A DNA stretch of 64,000 bases, taken from NCBI RefSeq assembly GCF_036231965.1, contig NZ_CP109499.1:5208001-5272000 (forward strand). Direction: 5' to 3'. A program made the translations under genes and the position numbers. Positions 1 through 8,256 of this stretch are shown here, piece after piece; within the stretch, counting starts at the first letter, position 1; each line of letters opens with the position of its first letter. This DNA is from Streptomyces sp. NBC_01428 (lineage in GTDB: Bacteria > Actinomycetota > Actinomycetes > Streptomycetales > Streptomycetaceae). The notes under the pieces are model-generated. The model was not told where the DNA came from. It saw nothing but the letters and a program-made list of their open reading frames with translations, and did not search any database.

Positions 1-1311
1 GGTGCGCACGGCGCCGGGGCGACCGGGGGCTACGACGCGTACGACGGGTACGGCGCCGCGGACGGGCAGCAGGGCTCGCACGCCCGGCACGGCCGGTCCG
101 ACGCGCAGCCCGCGCCGCTGCCGCCGGCCGCGGACGAGGGTGCCACCCAGTACATTCCGTACATACCGGCCGGGCCGGGTGGTGACGAGGGGGCGACCCA
201 GTTCATCCCGCCCGTCCCCGCGGCGCCGGACGAGGGCGCCACGCAGTACATACCGCCCGTCGGACCGGGCGCGCTGCCGCCCGAGGTCCAGGGCGCCGAC
301 GCGACGCGCTACCTCGGACGCACTCCGCAGGACGGCTCCGGCTCGCTGCCCCCGGCAGGAGGCTCCGACGCCGATCCCACCCAGTTCATGGCTCCCGTGC
401 CGGCCCAGCCCGCCGACTCCTACGGGGTGCGCCAGGGCGCACCCGAGGAGCGGCAGCCCCCCGCGGAGTTCGACAACCTCTTCCGCAGCGAACCGGACGC
501 GCCCCCCTCGACGCAGCAGCTGCCGCGCTTCGACCCCGCGGCGCCGGCCCCGCACGGCGCGCACGACCCGTACGGCACCCCTTCCGCTCCGGACGCGCCC
601 GGCGCGTACGCCCCAGCCGGCCGGGCGGCCGCCCGTCGTGGCGGCCCCTCGGACCACGACGGCCAGGGCGGCGGTGGCAGGAGCCGTTCGCGTGTCCCGC
701 TGATCGCCGCGGTCGGCATCGGCATCGTGGTCCTCGGGATCGGCGCGGGCGCCCTGCTCAGCGGCGGCGGGGACGACGACGCGAAGGGCGACACCGGCAA
801 GACGGTGTCCGCGACCGCGCCGGCGTCGGAGGGGTCCTCGGCCCCGGCCGCCGACCCGGTGAAGGCGCAGGCGGTCGAGCTCGACAAGCTCCTCGCCGAC
901 AGCACCAGCAGCCGCGACTCCGTGATCAAGGCCGTCGGCGACGTGAAGGCGTGCCGGAACCTCGACCAGGCCGCGGGCAGTCTGCGCGACGCCGCCAAGC
1001 AGCGCGGCGAGCTGGTCACCCGGCTCTCCGGCCTCACCGTCGACAAGCTCCCGGACCACGCCGGACTGACCGCCGCGCTCACCAGCGGCTGGAAGGCCTC
1101 CGCGTCGGCCGACAACCACTACGCGGCCTGGGCCGACCAGGCCAAGGGCCGCAAGGGCTGCCACAAGAACCAGGCCCGCACCACCGGGCAGACCCTGGCG
1201 GGCAACCAGGCCAGCGGCACGGCCTCCGCCCAGAAGGAGAAGGCCGCGCGGCTCTGGAACTCCATCGCCTCGAAGTACGGGCTGACCCAGCGCACCCGCA
1301 CCCAGCTCTGA
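1..1311 (+). CDS. Proline-rich repeat membrane protein (5' end cut by window)
   Basis: Frame 1 is open from the first base, so the true start lies outside; 436 residues are visible. The cytoplasmic-looking N-terminal half is rich in Pro, Ala, Gly and Asp. It repeats a short motif, DEGATQ(Y/F)IPP-like, three times (near nt 139, 187, 232), with a looser copy near nt 370. One membrane helix follows a basic stretch (nt about 694-759, LIAAVGIGIVVLGIGAGALL). The remaining 180 or so residues would be outside the cell: a Ser/Ala linker and then a helical, charged domain with two Cys that could pair. Topology and motif resemble Streptomyces anchored proteins of unknown function. I do not recognise a function. 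The stop codon lies in a 20-bp tandem repeat. Confidence 0.75.
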   Translation, partial: GAHGAGATGGYDAYDGYGAADGQQGSHARHGRSDAQPAPLPPAADEGATQYIPYIPAGPGGDEGATQFIPPVPAAPDEGATQYIPPVGPGALPPEVQGADATRYLGRTPQDGSGSLPPAGGSDADPTQFMAPVPAQPADSYGVRQGAPEERQPPAEFDNLFRSEPDAPPSTQQLPRFDPAAPAPHGAHDPYGTPSAPDAPGAYAPAGRAAARRGGPSDHDGQGGGGRSRSRVPLIAAVGIGIVVLGIGAGALLSGGGDDDAKGDTGKTVSATAPASEGSSAPAADPVKAQAVELDKLLADSTSSRDSVIKAVGDVKACRNLDQAAGSLRDAAKQRGELVTRLSGLTVDKLPDHAGLTAALTSGWKASASADNHYAAWADQAKGRKGCHKNQARTTGQTLAGNQASGTASAQKEKAARLWNSIASKYGLTQRTRTQL

Positions 1312-1360
1312 CGGCCCGCACCCAGCTCTGACGGCCCGCACCCGGTGCCGACGGCCCGCG
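1301..1360. repeat. 20-bp tandem repeat across a stop codon
   Basis: The unit cccagctctgacggcccgca occurs twice exactly (1301-1320, 1321-1340) and a third time with changes (1341-1360). The first copy carries the last codons and TGA stop of the upstream gene. This looks like slippage duplication. The CTGACGG inside matches half of the operator described elsewhere in the window, but there is no second half here. Confidence 0.85.
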
Positions 1361-1404
1361 CCCCGCTCCGGCGGGACCCGCGGGACCGGGCCCCGTGACC
1401 GAGA

Positions 1405-1447
1405 CGCCGGCCCGGCCCCCCGTTCGTTCGGAGGGGCCGGGCCGGCG
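1405..1447. terminator. Bidirectional hairpin terminator
   Basis: A perfect 15-bp inverted repeat, cgccggcccggcccc (1405-1419) and its complement (1433-1447), with a 13-nt loop. It lies between two convergent stops (1311 and 1473), as expected of a shared terminator. There is no clear T-tract, which is usual in Streptomyces. Confidence 0.75.
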
Positions 1448-1472
1448 TTCGTCGTGACGGGACCGCTGGTTC

Positions 1473-2780
1473 CTACTCGGCGCTCTCCAGCGTCTTCGAC
1501 ATGTTCACGAACCCGCGGCGTGCGGGTGTCAGCCGGCCGTCGCGGACGACCTGGAAGGTGACGTCCCCGTTGACCAGGCGCGGAAAGTCGATGGCGCCGA
1601 TCAGGTCCTCGAAGCGCCAGCGCAGCGTCGGCGTGAGGCCGCCGGTGTTCACCTTGAGGCCGTTGTCGAGCGTCCGCCGGATGGCCAGCGGGGTGATCTC
1701 GCCCGAACCGAGCGACTCGATCGCCTTCCTCAGCACGGTGTAGGCGATCCAGGTGGTCTGCACGCCGACGTCGGCCGGGTCGATCCGGTTGTCGCCGAAC
1801 GCCTGCTCCTTGATCACCGAGCGCATCTCGTTCCAGCGCGCGTCGTCGGCGGCCGGGTACCAGCCGGTGACGTACGAACCCTCGTACGGCCCCGACCTGC
1901 CGCCGGCGGCGTCGATCCGCGACTGGTCGACGCTGCCGAGGACCGTGCCGGTGCGGACCTTCGGGTACTTCGTGCTGTCCCGCCGGAAGGAGTCCATGAA
2001 CGTGTCGGTGCGGTTGCCGAGGGCGGGCACCACACAGCCGCGCCTGGCCAGGTCGGAGGTCGCGTGCCGGAGCGCCTGCTGCGTCGGACGGGAGTACTCC
2101 GTGGCGTCCTCGGCGGCCCGCTGGTCGGCCGCCTGCGGGTGGCCCTCCGCCTTGAGGCCCGAGTCGAGCAGCACCGGGAGCTGGTCACCGGCCGTGGTGT
2201 CCGGGCGGATCAGCGACACGGGACCGCAGTTCTTGGCGAGCTGCTCGCCGAGGCCGGCCAGCAGCGCGGGCTGGCCGCCGTTGACCGGATAGGAGAGCGG
2301 ACTGGTGAACTCGGCGTCGGTGACGCCGTAGCCGCCGATGAAGGGGATGCCAGCGCTCTCCAGCGGCGAGAAGAACGACGTGCTGTGCTGGCTGTAGGAG
2401 CCGACCACCGCGACGACGTCCTCGTCCACGGCCCGCTCGGCGCAGTGCGCGGCGTCGATGGAGTCGTTGTGGTCGTTGCAGGTGAGGACCTCCAGCTTGT
2501 GGCCGTCGATGCCGCCGTGGGCGTTGACCCAGCGGGCGTAGGTCCGGGCCATCGCGGGCATCCCGGGCTGGTTGGTCGCGGCCGTCTTCTCCGGCGCCCA
2601 GGTCATCACCTTGATCGAGCCGTCCCCGGAGCCCCCCGTGACACCGGGGACGGCCCCGCACCCGACGGCGATCGACGCACACGCCCCCAGCGCGCACGTG
2701 GACAGCAGTACGGCCTTCAGGGGCCGACGGCGCTGGACGGGGGAGGTGGTGCGCGTACGTCGCCTACCGGTCATGGACAT
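1473..2780 (-). CDS. Extracellular ligand-binding protein, branched-chain amino acid (LIV) type
   Basis: A 435-residue protein with a basic N-terminus (MTGRRRTRTT), a hydrophobic segment and a cysteine (SIAVGCG) fitting a loose lipobox, so probably a secreted lipoprotein. The mature part reads as a type-I periplasmic binding fold of the LivJ/receptor-ligand-binding family (KVMTWAPEKTAATNQPG, then AVVGSYSQHSTSFFSPLESAGIPFIGGYG). Start 2780 is chosen because GAGGG lies 8 nt upstream; an in-frame ATG at 2774 would give two fewer residues, and the frame extends to 2936 without good signals. No permease or ATPase gene is adjacent, so it either serves a distant transporter or acts as a sensor. The ligand is unknown. 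Confidence 0.8.
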   Translation of the reverse strand: MSMTGRRRTRTTSPVQRRRPLKAVLLSTCALGACASIAVGCGAVPGVTGGSGDGSIKVMTWAPEKTAATNQPGMPAMARTYARWVNAHGGIDGHKLEVLTCNDHNDSIDAAHCAERAVDEDVVAVVGSYSQHSTSFFSPLESAGIPFIGGYGVTDAEFTSPLSYPVNGGQPALLAGLGEQLAKNCGPVSLIRPDTTAGDQLPVLLDSGLKAEGHPQAADQRAAEDATEYSRPTQQALRHATSDLARRGCVVPALGNRTDTFMDSFRRDSTKYPKVRTGTVLGSVDQSRIDAAGGRSGPYEGSYVTGWYPAADDARWNEMRSVIKEQAFGDNRIDPADVGVQTTWIAYTVLRKAIESLGSGEITPLAIRRTLDNGLKVNTGGLTPTLRWRFEDLIGAIDFPRLVNGDVTFQVVRDGRLTPARRGFVNMSKTLESAE

Positions 2781-2945
2781 GCACGATTCCCTCACACGGC
2801 GAACCCTTGAGTGACTCGTGGTCAAGAGGAGATGACGCAGAGGTGAAGGAAGGGGGCCGGTGATGTGTTTTTCACAGGGAACGTACGATCGGTGACCGTG
2901 CAAGGTTCGGAGAACTCTTCCCGTCGCGGCCGTCACTCATCCACC

Positions 2946-3392
2946 ATGGGCGGCATGCCACTGAACGACATGCCGTGGTGGCGCTGGCGCAGCAATGTGC
3001 GTTCCGCGCTGCACATGCTCTCCGACCCCGCCTTCCAGCGCGACGTCTGGCTCGCCGGCGTCGACGGGTACGGGGACGTCACCGACGCCGTGTACCGGCT
3101 GGTCGAGGACACCTGGCTCGACAACTGGTCCGCCGAGAAGTACGTCGGCACGATCTTCCGCGACTCCGAGGAGGCGGTCCTCGTGGACACCGCCGTCCTG
3201 CGCGTCCTGCGGATCATGCACCAGGTCGGCCCCGACGCCCCCGTCTCCGCCTACGTCGACCACCAGGCGTGGCCGGACGCCGTGCACGCCGCGCGCGCCG
3301 CCCACGTCCGGCTCGCGACCAGTGACGGCGAGGACCCCGACGTGCCGCCGCGCACGCTGGAAGTCCTGCGCATCCTCACGCGCTCCGCGTAG
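2946..3392 (+). CDS. Conserved Streptomyces hypothetical protein (SCO4402-like)
   Basis: A 148-residue soluble protein with a Trp-rich start (MPLNDMPWWRWRSNVRSALH) and no signal peptide or membrane helix. I recall a Streptomyces family named after SCO4402 with this N-terminus, always near purU. That is recollection, not a search result. The function is not known to me. Start 2946 is chosen for conservation of the MGGMPLND stretch. There is no good ribosome-binding site. A GTG at 2892 in frame and ATGs at 2955 and 2970 are alternatives. purU follows after about 100 bp on the same strand. Confidence 0.7.
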   Translation: MGGMPLNDMPWWRWRSNVRSALHMLSDPAFQRDVWLAGVDGYGDVTDAVYRLVEDTWLDNWSAEKYVGTIFRDSEEAVLVDTAVLRVLRIMHQVGPDAPVSAYVDHQAWPDAVHAARAAHVRLATSDGEDPDVPPRTLEVLRILTRSA

Positions 3393-3494
3393 CGGCCCCG
3401 GCCGGCACTCCCCCCCGGTCCCGCCGGACCGGGGGACGTCCGCGCTGCGGGACGCCCGTGCCCCGCGGGGGCCCGGTATGGGAACCTGTCCGGC

Positions 3495-4379
3495 ATGAAT
3501 GAGCCGTCCGTCCGCGGGAGCGCGCCCGCCGCCGAGCAGTACGTCCTGACCCTGTCCTGCCCCGACAAGCAGGGCATCGTGCACGCCGTGTCCAGCTATC
3601 TGTTCATGACCGGCTGCAACATCGAGGACAGTCAGCAGTTCGGCGACCACGACACCGGCCTGTTCTTCATGCGCGTGCACTTCTCCGCGGAGTCCCCGGT
3701 GACGGTCGAGAAACTGCGGGCGAGCTTCGCGGCGATCGGCGACGCCTTCCACATGGACTGGCAGATCCACCGGGCCGAGGACCGGATGCGGATCGTCCTC
3801 CTGGTCAGCAAGTTCGGTCACTGCCTGAACGACCTGCTCTTCCGCGCCCGGATCGGCGCCCTGCCCGTCGACATCGCGGCCGTCGTGTCCAACCACACGG
3901 ACTTCGCCGAACTGGTCGGCTCCTACGACATCCCCTTCCACCACATCGCGGTGACGAAGGACACCAAGGCGGACGCCGAGGCGCAGCTGCTGGAGCTGGT
4001 GCGCGAGCAGGGTGTCGAACTGGTCGTCCTCGCCCGCTACATGCAGGTCCTCTCGGACGACCTGTGCAAGCAGCTCAGCGGCCGCATCATCAACATCCAC
4101 CACTCGTTCCTGCCGAGCTTCAAGGGCGCGAAGCCGTACCACCAGGCGCACGCCCGGGGTGTGAAGCTGATCGGCGCCACCGCGCACTACGTGACCGCGG
4201 ACCTCGACGAGGGCCCGATCATCGAGCAGGAGGTCGAGCGCGTCGGCCACGACGTGACCCCCGACCAGCTCGTCGCCATCGGCCGGGACGTCGAGTGCCA
4301 GGCGCTCGCCCGCGCGGTGAAGTGGCACGCTGAACGCCGCATCCTGCTCAACGGCCGCCGCACGGTCATCTTCGCGTAG
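3495..4379 (+). CDS. purU: Formyltetrahydrofolate deformylase PurU
   Basis: 294 residues, the usual length. It hydrolyses 10-formyl-THF to formate and THF, supplying formate to PurT-type purine synthesis and balancing the one-carbon pool. The N-terminal ACT domain (residues about 14-95) begins YVLTLSCPDKQGIV. The C-terminal formyltransferase fold carries the signature IINIHHSFLPSFKGAKPY with the catalytic His, and ATAHYVTADLDEGPIIEQ with the catalytic Asp. The substrate-binding SNH is in VVSNHTDF. It is cytoplasmic. It stands alone, followed by a gene on the other strand whose stop is 167 bp away. Confidence 0.95.
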   Translation: MNEPSVRGSAPAAEQYVLTLSCPDKQGIVHAVSSYLFMTGCNIEDSQQFGDHDTGLFFMRVHFSAESPVTVEKLRASFAAIGDAFHMDWQIHRAEDRMRIVLLVSKFGHCLNDLLFRARIGALPVDIAAVVSNHTDFAELVGSYDIPFHHIAVTKDTKADAEAQLLELVREQGVELVVLARYMQVLSDDLCKQLSGRIINIHHSFLPSFKGAKPYHQAHARGVKLIGATAHYVTADLDEGPIIEQEVERVGHDVTPDQLVAIGRDVECQALARAVKWHAERRILLNGRRTVIFA

Positions 4380-4546
4380 CGCGGCGGACCGGCCCCGGCG
4401 GACGCGGGTCCGGTGGCCGACGGGTCGTGGGCGCAGCGGGCATGGGCGCAGGGGTCACGGGCCGTGCGACCGGCCACGGACACCGGCCCGCCCGCACACG
4501 TCTCAGGCGCGTACGGGCCGTCGCGGCGCGGGCGGTCCGGGCGCGG

Positions 4547-5926
4547 TCACATCCGGCTCAGTGACGCCGCCGCGAACAGGACGTCCCTGATGGCCTCGCG
4601 GTCGCCGTCCTGTCCCGCGGCCGCCTCCTCCGGGGAGACGTGACCCGCCGCGAGCCGGCAGAACTCCACGCCGTCCAGAGCGACATGGGCCACCGCGTGC
4701 TCGGCGGACCCGACGGCGCCGGGGGAGTCCAGCGGGATCAGCCACTCGCCGCCCCCGGATCCCTCGATCTCCAGGCGCAGGCTGCGTCCCCCGGTGCCCG
4801 CGGCGACCAGATGCCGTACCGGCGGGGCCGAGAGCCCCGCCCTGCGCCGCTCGGCCAGCGAACCGGGCAGCATCCGCGCGGCCAGGTCGATCATCCGGTG
4901 GAGGTGCCGGGCGGCGGGCGGCTCGTACGGGTAGTCCACCGCCTCCGCGATGTCCCAGGCGTGCACCCAGCACTCGAAGGCCCGGTCCAGCAGCGAGTCG
5001 CTCAGCGGCAGTTCGAACCCGCCGTACGGCACGGTCAGGCCGCCGGAACCGTCCTTGCCCGAGCGGGAGGAGCCGCCGCCGTCCACGAACGACACCGTCC
5101 GCACGATGTCGTGGCTCTGCGCCCGCCAGGGCCCGCGCACGGACCGGGTGGGCGGGAAGTGCGAGGCGCGCCAGTACGTCTCGGTGCGCCCCTGCGGGGT
5201 CTGTCCGGGCGAGCCCGCGTCGCCGAGCGGGTCGTCCAGGCCCAGCGCGACGGCCACCAGGCCGTCGACGCTCAGCAGATGGGCGATGACGCCCGCCACC
5301 GTCGTCCGGCGGCTGGTGGGAGCGTCGCCGTCGAACCAGCGCAGCCGCACCGGGGCGTGCCACTCGGCGCCGCCGATGTCCTGCAGCAGCGCGTCGAGCC
5401 GAGCGCTCTCCGCGTCGTAGGGAGCGGCCCACTCGGGGACCGGGATACGCGGCGGACGCCGGTCGAGGCAGCCCGCGAGGACCCGGGTGCGCAGCGTCGG
5501 GTCCAGGTCGAGGCTCTCCGCCGGGTGCAGCAGGCCGACCGCCCCGCGCAGCCGCAGCGCCTCGTCCGCGCACGCGCCGCACTCCCCGAGGTGCTCCTCG
5601 ACGGCGGTCGTCTCGTCCGCCGAGCAGGCGGCCAGCGCCCACGCGCCGAGCAGTGACTTCAGGACACGGTGCTCCAGGACGAGCGGCGCGGGGACGGGCA
5701 CGGCGAGGGACGCTGCGGCCGCTTCGGGCAGCGGCAGTCCGGTGTCCTCCACGGAGGAACGCGGCAGGGGTATCCCCGCCTCCGGGTGCCCGGGGTGCTC
5801 CGGATACGCCGGGTACTCCTCCGGCTTCTCCGGATCCCTGTGCTCCCGGTGGCGTCCGTGGCCGTCCGGGCCGTCGGGTCCGTCACCGTGGCCGAGCGGC
5901 CCGGAGCGGTCCGCCTCTCCGCTCAC
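4547..5926 (-). CDS. Zinc-finger anti-sigma factor fused to mycothiol-dependent maleylpyruvate isomerase-like domain
   Basis: 459 residues. After an acidic, Pro/His-rich N-terminus, residues about 88-125 carry a zf-HC2/ZAS signature (H112, C116, C119 in EEHLGECGACADE; C101 upstream could be the fourth ligand), typical of anti-sigma factors. The rest matches the MDMPI/DinB-like four-helix fold of mycothiol-dependent enzymes (ARLDALLQDIGGAEWHAPVR, AFECWVHAWDIAEAVDYPYE). The GTG start overlaps the sigma gene stop (GTGA), so the two are translationally coupled. By family logic it binds and inhibits the sigma factor just upstream. No membrane helix is seen, so it is a soluble anti-sigma. The fusion suggests thiol or mycothiol sensing, which is an inference. 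Confidence 0.8.
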   Translation of the reverse strand: MSGEADRSGPLGHGDGPDGPDGHGRHREHRDPEKPEEYPAYPEHPGHPEAGIPLPRSSVEDTGLPLPEAAAASLAVPVPAPLVLEHRVLKSLLGAWALAACSADETTAVEEHLGECGACADEALRLRGAVGLLHPAESLDLDPTLRTRVLAGCLDRRPPRIPVPEWAAPYDAESARLDALLQDIGGAEWHAPVRLRWFDGDAPTSRRTTVAGVIAHLLSVDGLVAVALGLDDPLGDAGSPGQTPQGRTETYWRASHFPPTRSVRGPWRAQSHDIVRTVSFVDGGGSSRSGKDGSGGLTVPYGGFELPLSDSLLDRAFECWVHAWDIAEAVDYPYEPPAARHLHRMIDLAARMLPGSLAERRRAGLSAPPVRHLVAAGTGGRSLRLEIEGSGGGEWLIPLDSPGAVGSAEHAVAHVALDGVEFCRLAAGHVSPEEAAAGQDGDREAIRDVLFAAASLSRM

Positions 5927-6504
5927 CGCGCACCCCCGTACGGCGACGGCGGCCCGGTGGGTCCCGCGTCGTGGGCGGTGGACAGGAGCTGGAGGCCCAG
6001 CCGGAGCCGGCGGCGGGCCTCGTCCTCGGTCACGCCGAGGTCGGCCGCCGCCTGGCGGTAGTCCCGCCGCTGGAGGTAGGCGAGGTCCAGCGCGGCCCGC
6101 AGCGGGGCCGGCATGGAGGTGACGATGTAGTCCGCGCGGGCCGCCACGGAGGCGCTGCGGACCTTGCGCTCCAGCTCCTCGGCCGTGCCGTGGCCGCCCT
6201 GCGCGAGGGCCGCGGTCTCGGTGGCACGCAGCCGCTGCACGGCCAGGCGGTGGGTCAGACCGGCCACCCAGGAACGCAGCGGCCCCTGCCGGGGGTCGTA
6301 CGCGTCGGGGTTCTCCCAGACATGGGTGAAGACCTCGCGGGTGATGCCGTCGGCGGCCCGCTCGTCGCCCAGCACGCGGTGGGCGAGGCCGTGCACGAGC
6401 GAGGCGAACCGGTCGTAGAACTCGCCGAGCGCGGCCGCCTCCCCGCGGGCGAGCCGCTGCTGCATCTTGCGGTCCCAGCGGGGCGGTGCGTCCTGCTTGG
6501 TCAT
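5923..6504 (-). CDS. RNA polymerase sigma factor, sigma-70 family (ECF-like)
   Basis: 193 residues containing only region 2 (QQRLARGEAAALGEFYDRFA through VFTHVWENPDAYDP) and region 4 with a helix-turn-helix (YRQAAADLGVTEDEARRRLR), the ECF layout. Start ATG 6504 is chosen for AGGGGG just upstream; the frame runs on to 6876, but that part lies in the divergent promoter region. It is co-transcribed with its anti-sigma partner (4-nt overlap) and divergent from a STAS protein, which suggests control by partner switching or a redox switch. The target promoters are unknown. Confidence 0.88.
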   Translation of the reverse strand: MTKQDAPPRWDRKMQQRLARGEAAALGEFYDRFASLVHGLAHRVLGDERAADGITREVFTHVWENPDAYDPRQGPLRSWVAGLTHRLAVQRLRATETAALAQGGHGTAEELERKVRSASVAARADYIVTSMPAPLRAALDLAYLQRRDYRQAAADLGVTEDEARRRLRLGLQLLSTAHDAGPTGPPSPYGGAR

Positions 6505-6950
6505 GCGGCCCCCTGACCCCTCGTCGTGCGCTGTCGTGCGCGGCGCCTGTCCGTGCGACCGGCCTGTGTACGGACGTGTCCCCATTCGCCGGGCAGCCAT
6601 GCGGTCCGCCGTCCAGCCTGTGCGCTCCTGCTGTCCTGAATGTAGTCGGCACGTCCGACAGCGCACGCCCCTTTGCGTCAATGTGCGCCCCCGAACCAGC
6701 CACGGATGGTAGAAGCGCGCCGCTTCCACCCCCGGGCGCGACCGTATGAGTCCGTACACGACCGAAACAGGCCCCTCGTCGAGCATTTTCGACCGTAGAC
6801 CGGCGTTTCTTCCGAGCCGGATCCGTGTTTGATGGAAGGCCGATTCACGCAACCACGAATCGGTGTTTCGCGTCATGAGGGCTGGGCAGCCGCGCTGGAA
6901 GGAAGCGTACGGACGGCTTCCGTTTCTGCGGGACGAGGCGAGCGAGAGGC
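6505..6950. promoter_or_regulatory. Divergent promoter region of sigma and STAS genes
   Basis: 446 bp with no gene, visibly richer in A+T than the flanks. A perfect inverted repeat CCGATTC-N10-GAATCGG lies at 6840-6863, about 90 bp ahead of the STAS start, and could be an operator. I could not assign -35/-10 boxes with confidence. Confidence 0.5.
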
Positions 6951-7412
6951 GTGGCGGTGACGCTCAAGGTGACCGAGGTGACCGACGTGACCGACAGCGA
7001 GGGCGGCGTGCGCGGCAGAGCGGGTACGGGCCGCGCGGACGGCCTGAACGCGGTGAGCCGCGACGTGGGCGACTGGGCCGTGCTGCGGGTGTCGGGCGAG
7101 CTCGACCTCGTGACGGCGCCCGTGCTGCGCCAGGGCGTGCACGACGTGGTGGCGGAGGGGCGGCACAGCATCGTCCTGGACCTCTCCGAGGTGCTGTTCT
7201 GCGACTCCAGCGGTGTCGGCGTCCTGATCGCCACGCGCCGTCTGATGCGGTCCTGCCAGGGCCGGCTGCGGCTGATCCTGCCCGCCCAGGGCGCGGTGGA
7301 GGGCTCCCACGTCAACCGTGTCCTCGCGGCGCTCGGCGTGCGCCGCCTCTTCGACGTGTACCCGGACGTCGACGAGGCGCTCGACGAGGAGTCCCGCCCG
7401 CTGTCCGCCTGA
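6951..7412 (+). CDS. STAS-domain anti-sigma factor antagonist
   Basis: 153 residues. A Val/Thr/Asp-rich leader is followed by a STAS domain (residues about 38-135) in the SpoIIAA/RsbV style: WAVLRVSGELDLVTAPVLR, then the phospho-acceptor motif FCDSSGVGVLI with both serines present. Such proteins free a sigma factor by binding its anti-sigma kinase when unphosphorylated. GTG 6951 has GAGAGG just upstream; GTG 6957 is an alternative. It is divergent from a sigma/anti-sigma pair, but that anti-sigma is a zinc-finger type rather than a kinase. Its real partner may therefore be another protein, such as the RsbW-like ATPase at 13738. Confidence 0.9.
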   Translation: MAVTLKVTEVTDVTDSEGGVRGRAGTGRADGLNAVSRDVGDWAVLRVSGELDLVTAPVLRQGVHDVVAEGRHSIVLDLSEVLFCDSSGVGVLIATRRLMRSCQGRLRLILPAQGAVEGSHVNRVLAALGVRRLFDVYPDVDEALDEESRPLSA

Positions 7413-7638
7413 TCACCGCGGCGGGTGCGCTCCGTCACCGTCGCGTCCGGGCCTCGCCCACCGTGACGTCCCCGGCGCACCGCGCGACGCAGTGCCACAC
7501 CGTTGTCCCGTAATTCCCGCGGTCTTGGCACAACCGTCGTTTTCGCCTCCCGCCGCGGCCCGCGCGTCGTACGCTCCGTGCCAGATGAACCGCAGTCCGG
7601 CCACGGCCGGCTGAGCAGTGAGGCGGTCCGAACACACC

Positions 7639-8151
7639 ATGGTCAGCAGCGAGTACGAACACAGGATTGCCGCCCGGTTCGCCGGATTCGACCAGGACGG
7701 CAACGGCTACATCGACCGGGAGGACTTCAACGCCGCGGCCAAGGCCGTGCTCTCCGCGTTCGGTACGGCGGCCCGGTCGGACAAGGGCCAGGCCCTCTAC
7801 ATCGGCGCCGAGGCGTTCTGGCAGGGCATGGCCGGCATAGCGGACCGGGACGGTGACCAGCGCATCACCCGCGAGGAGTTCGTGAGCGGCGCGGTGAAGC
7901 GGCTGCGGGACAACCCCGAGCGGTTCGCCGAGATCGCCCGCCCCTTCCTGCACGCGGCCCTCGCGGTGGCGGACACCGACGGGGACGGCACGGCCACGCT
8001 CGACGAGACCCGGCGCGTCCTCGCCGCCCTCGGCGCGGACGAGGACACCGCCGCGGCGGCGGCCACCGCCCTCGACGCCGACACCGACGGACGGATCGGC
8101 GAGACGGAGGTCGTCGCCGCGTTCGCCCGCTACTTCACGGTGCCGGAGTAG
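7639..8151 (+). CDS. EF-hand calcium-binding protein
   Basis: 170 residues, calmodulin-like in length. Four EF-hand loops are visible in order: DQDGNGYIDREDF, DRDGDQRITREEF, DTDGDGTATLDE and a degenerate DADTDGRIGETE with an inserted residue. It is cytosolic, with no signal peptide. The family binds Ca2+, and in Streptomyces such proteins have been linked to aerial growth. The role here is inferred only. ATG 7639 is chosen; a GTG at 7618 would add seven residues and sits nearer the best GAGGCGG sequence, so the start is uncertain. Confidence 0.9.
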   Translation: MVSSEYEHRIAARFAGFDQDGNGYIDREDFNAAAKAVLSAFGTAARSDKGQALYIGAEAFWQGMAGIADRDGDQRITREEFVSGAVKRLRDNPERFAEIARPFLHAALAVADTDGDGTATLDETRRVLAALGADEDTAAAAATALDADTDGRIGETEVVAAFARYFTVPE

Positions 8152-8256
8152 CCCGCCGCGCCCACGGAGTCCACGGCACCCGCGCGGCGGCCCGACCGCG
8201 CGGCGCCGCACCCGCCCGCACGGGACGGCCCGGACGACGGGGTCCCGGCCTCCTCC

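Noticed and set aside
1301..1340. CTGACGGCCCGCACC as an operator copy
   Set aside because: Only the left half matches; the right arm is missing and the tandem repeat explains it.
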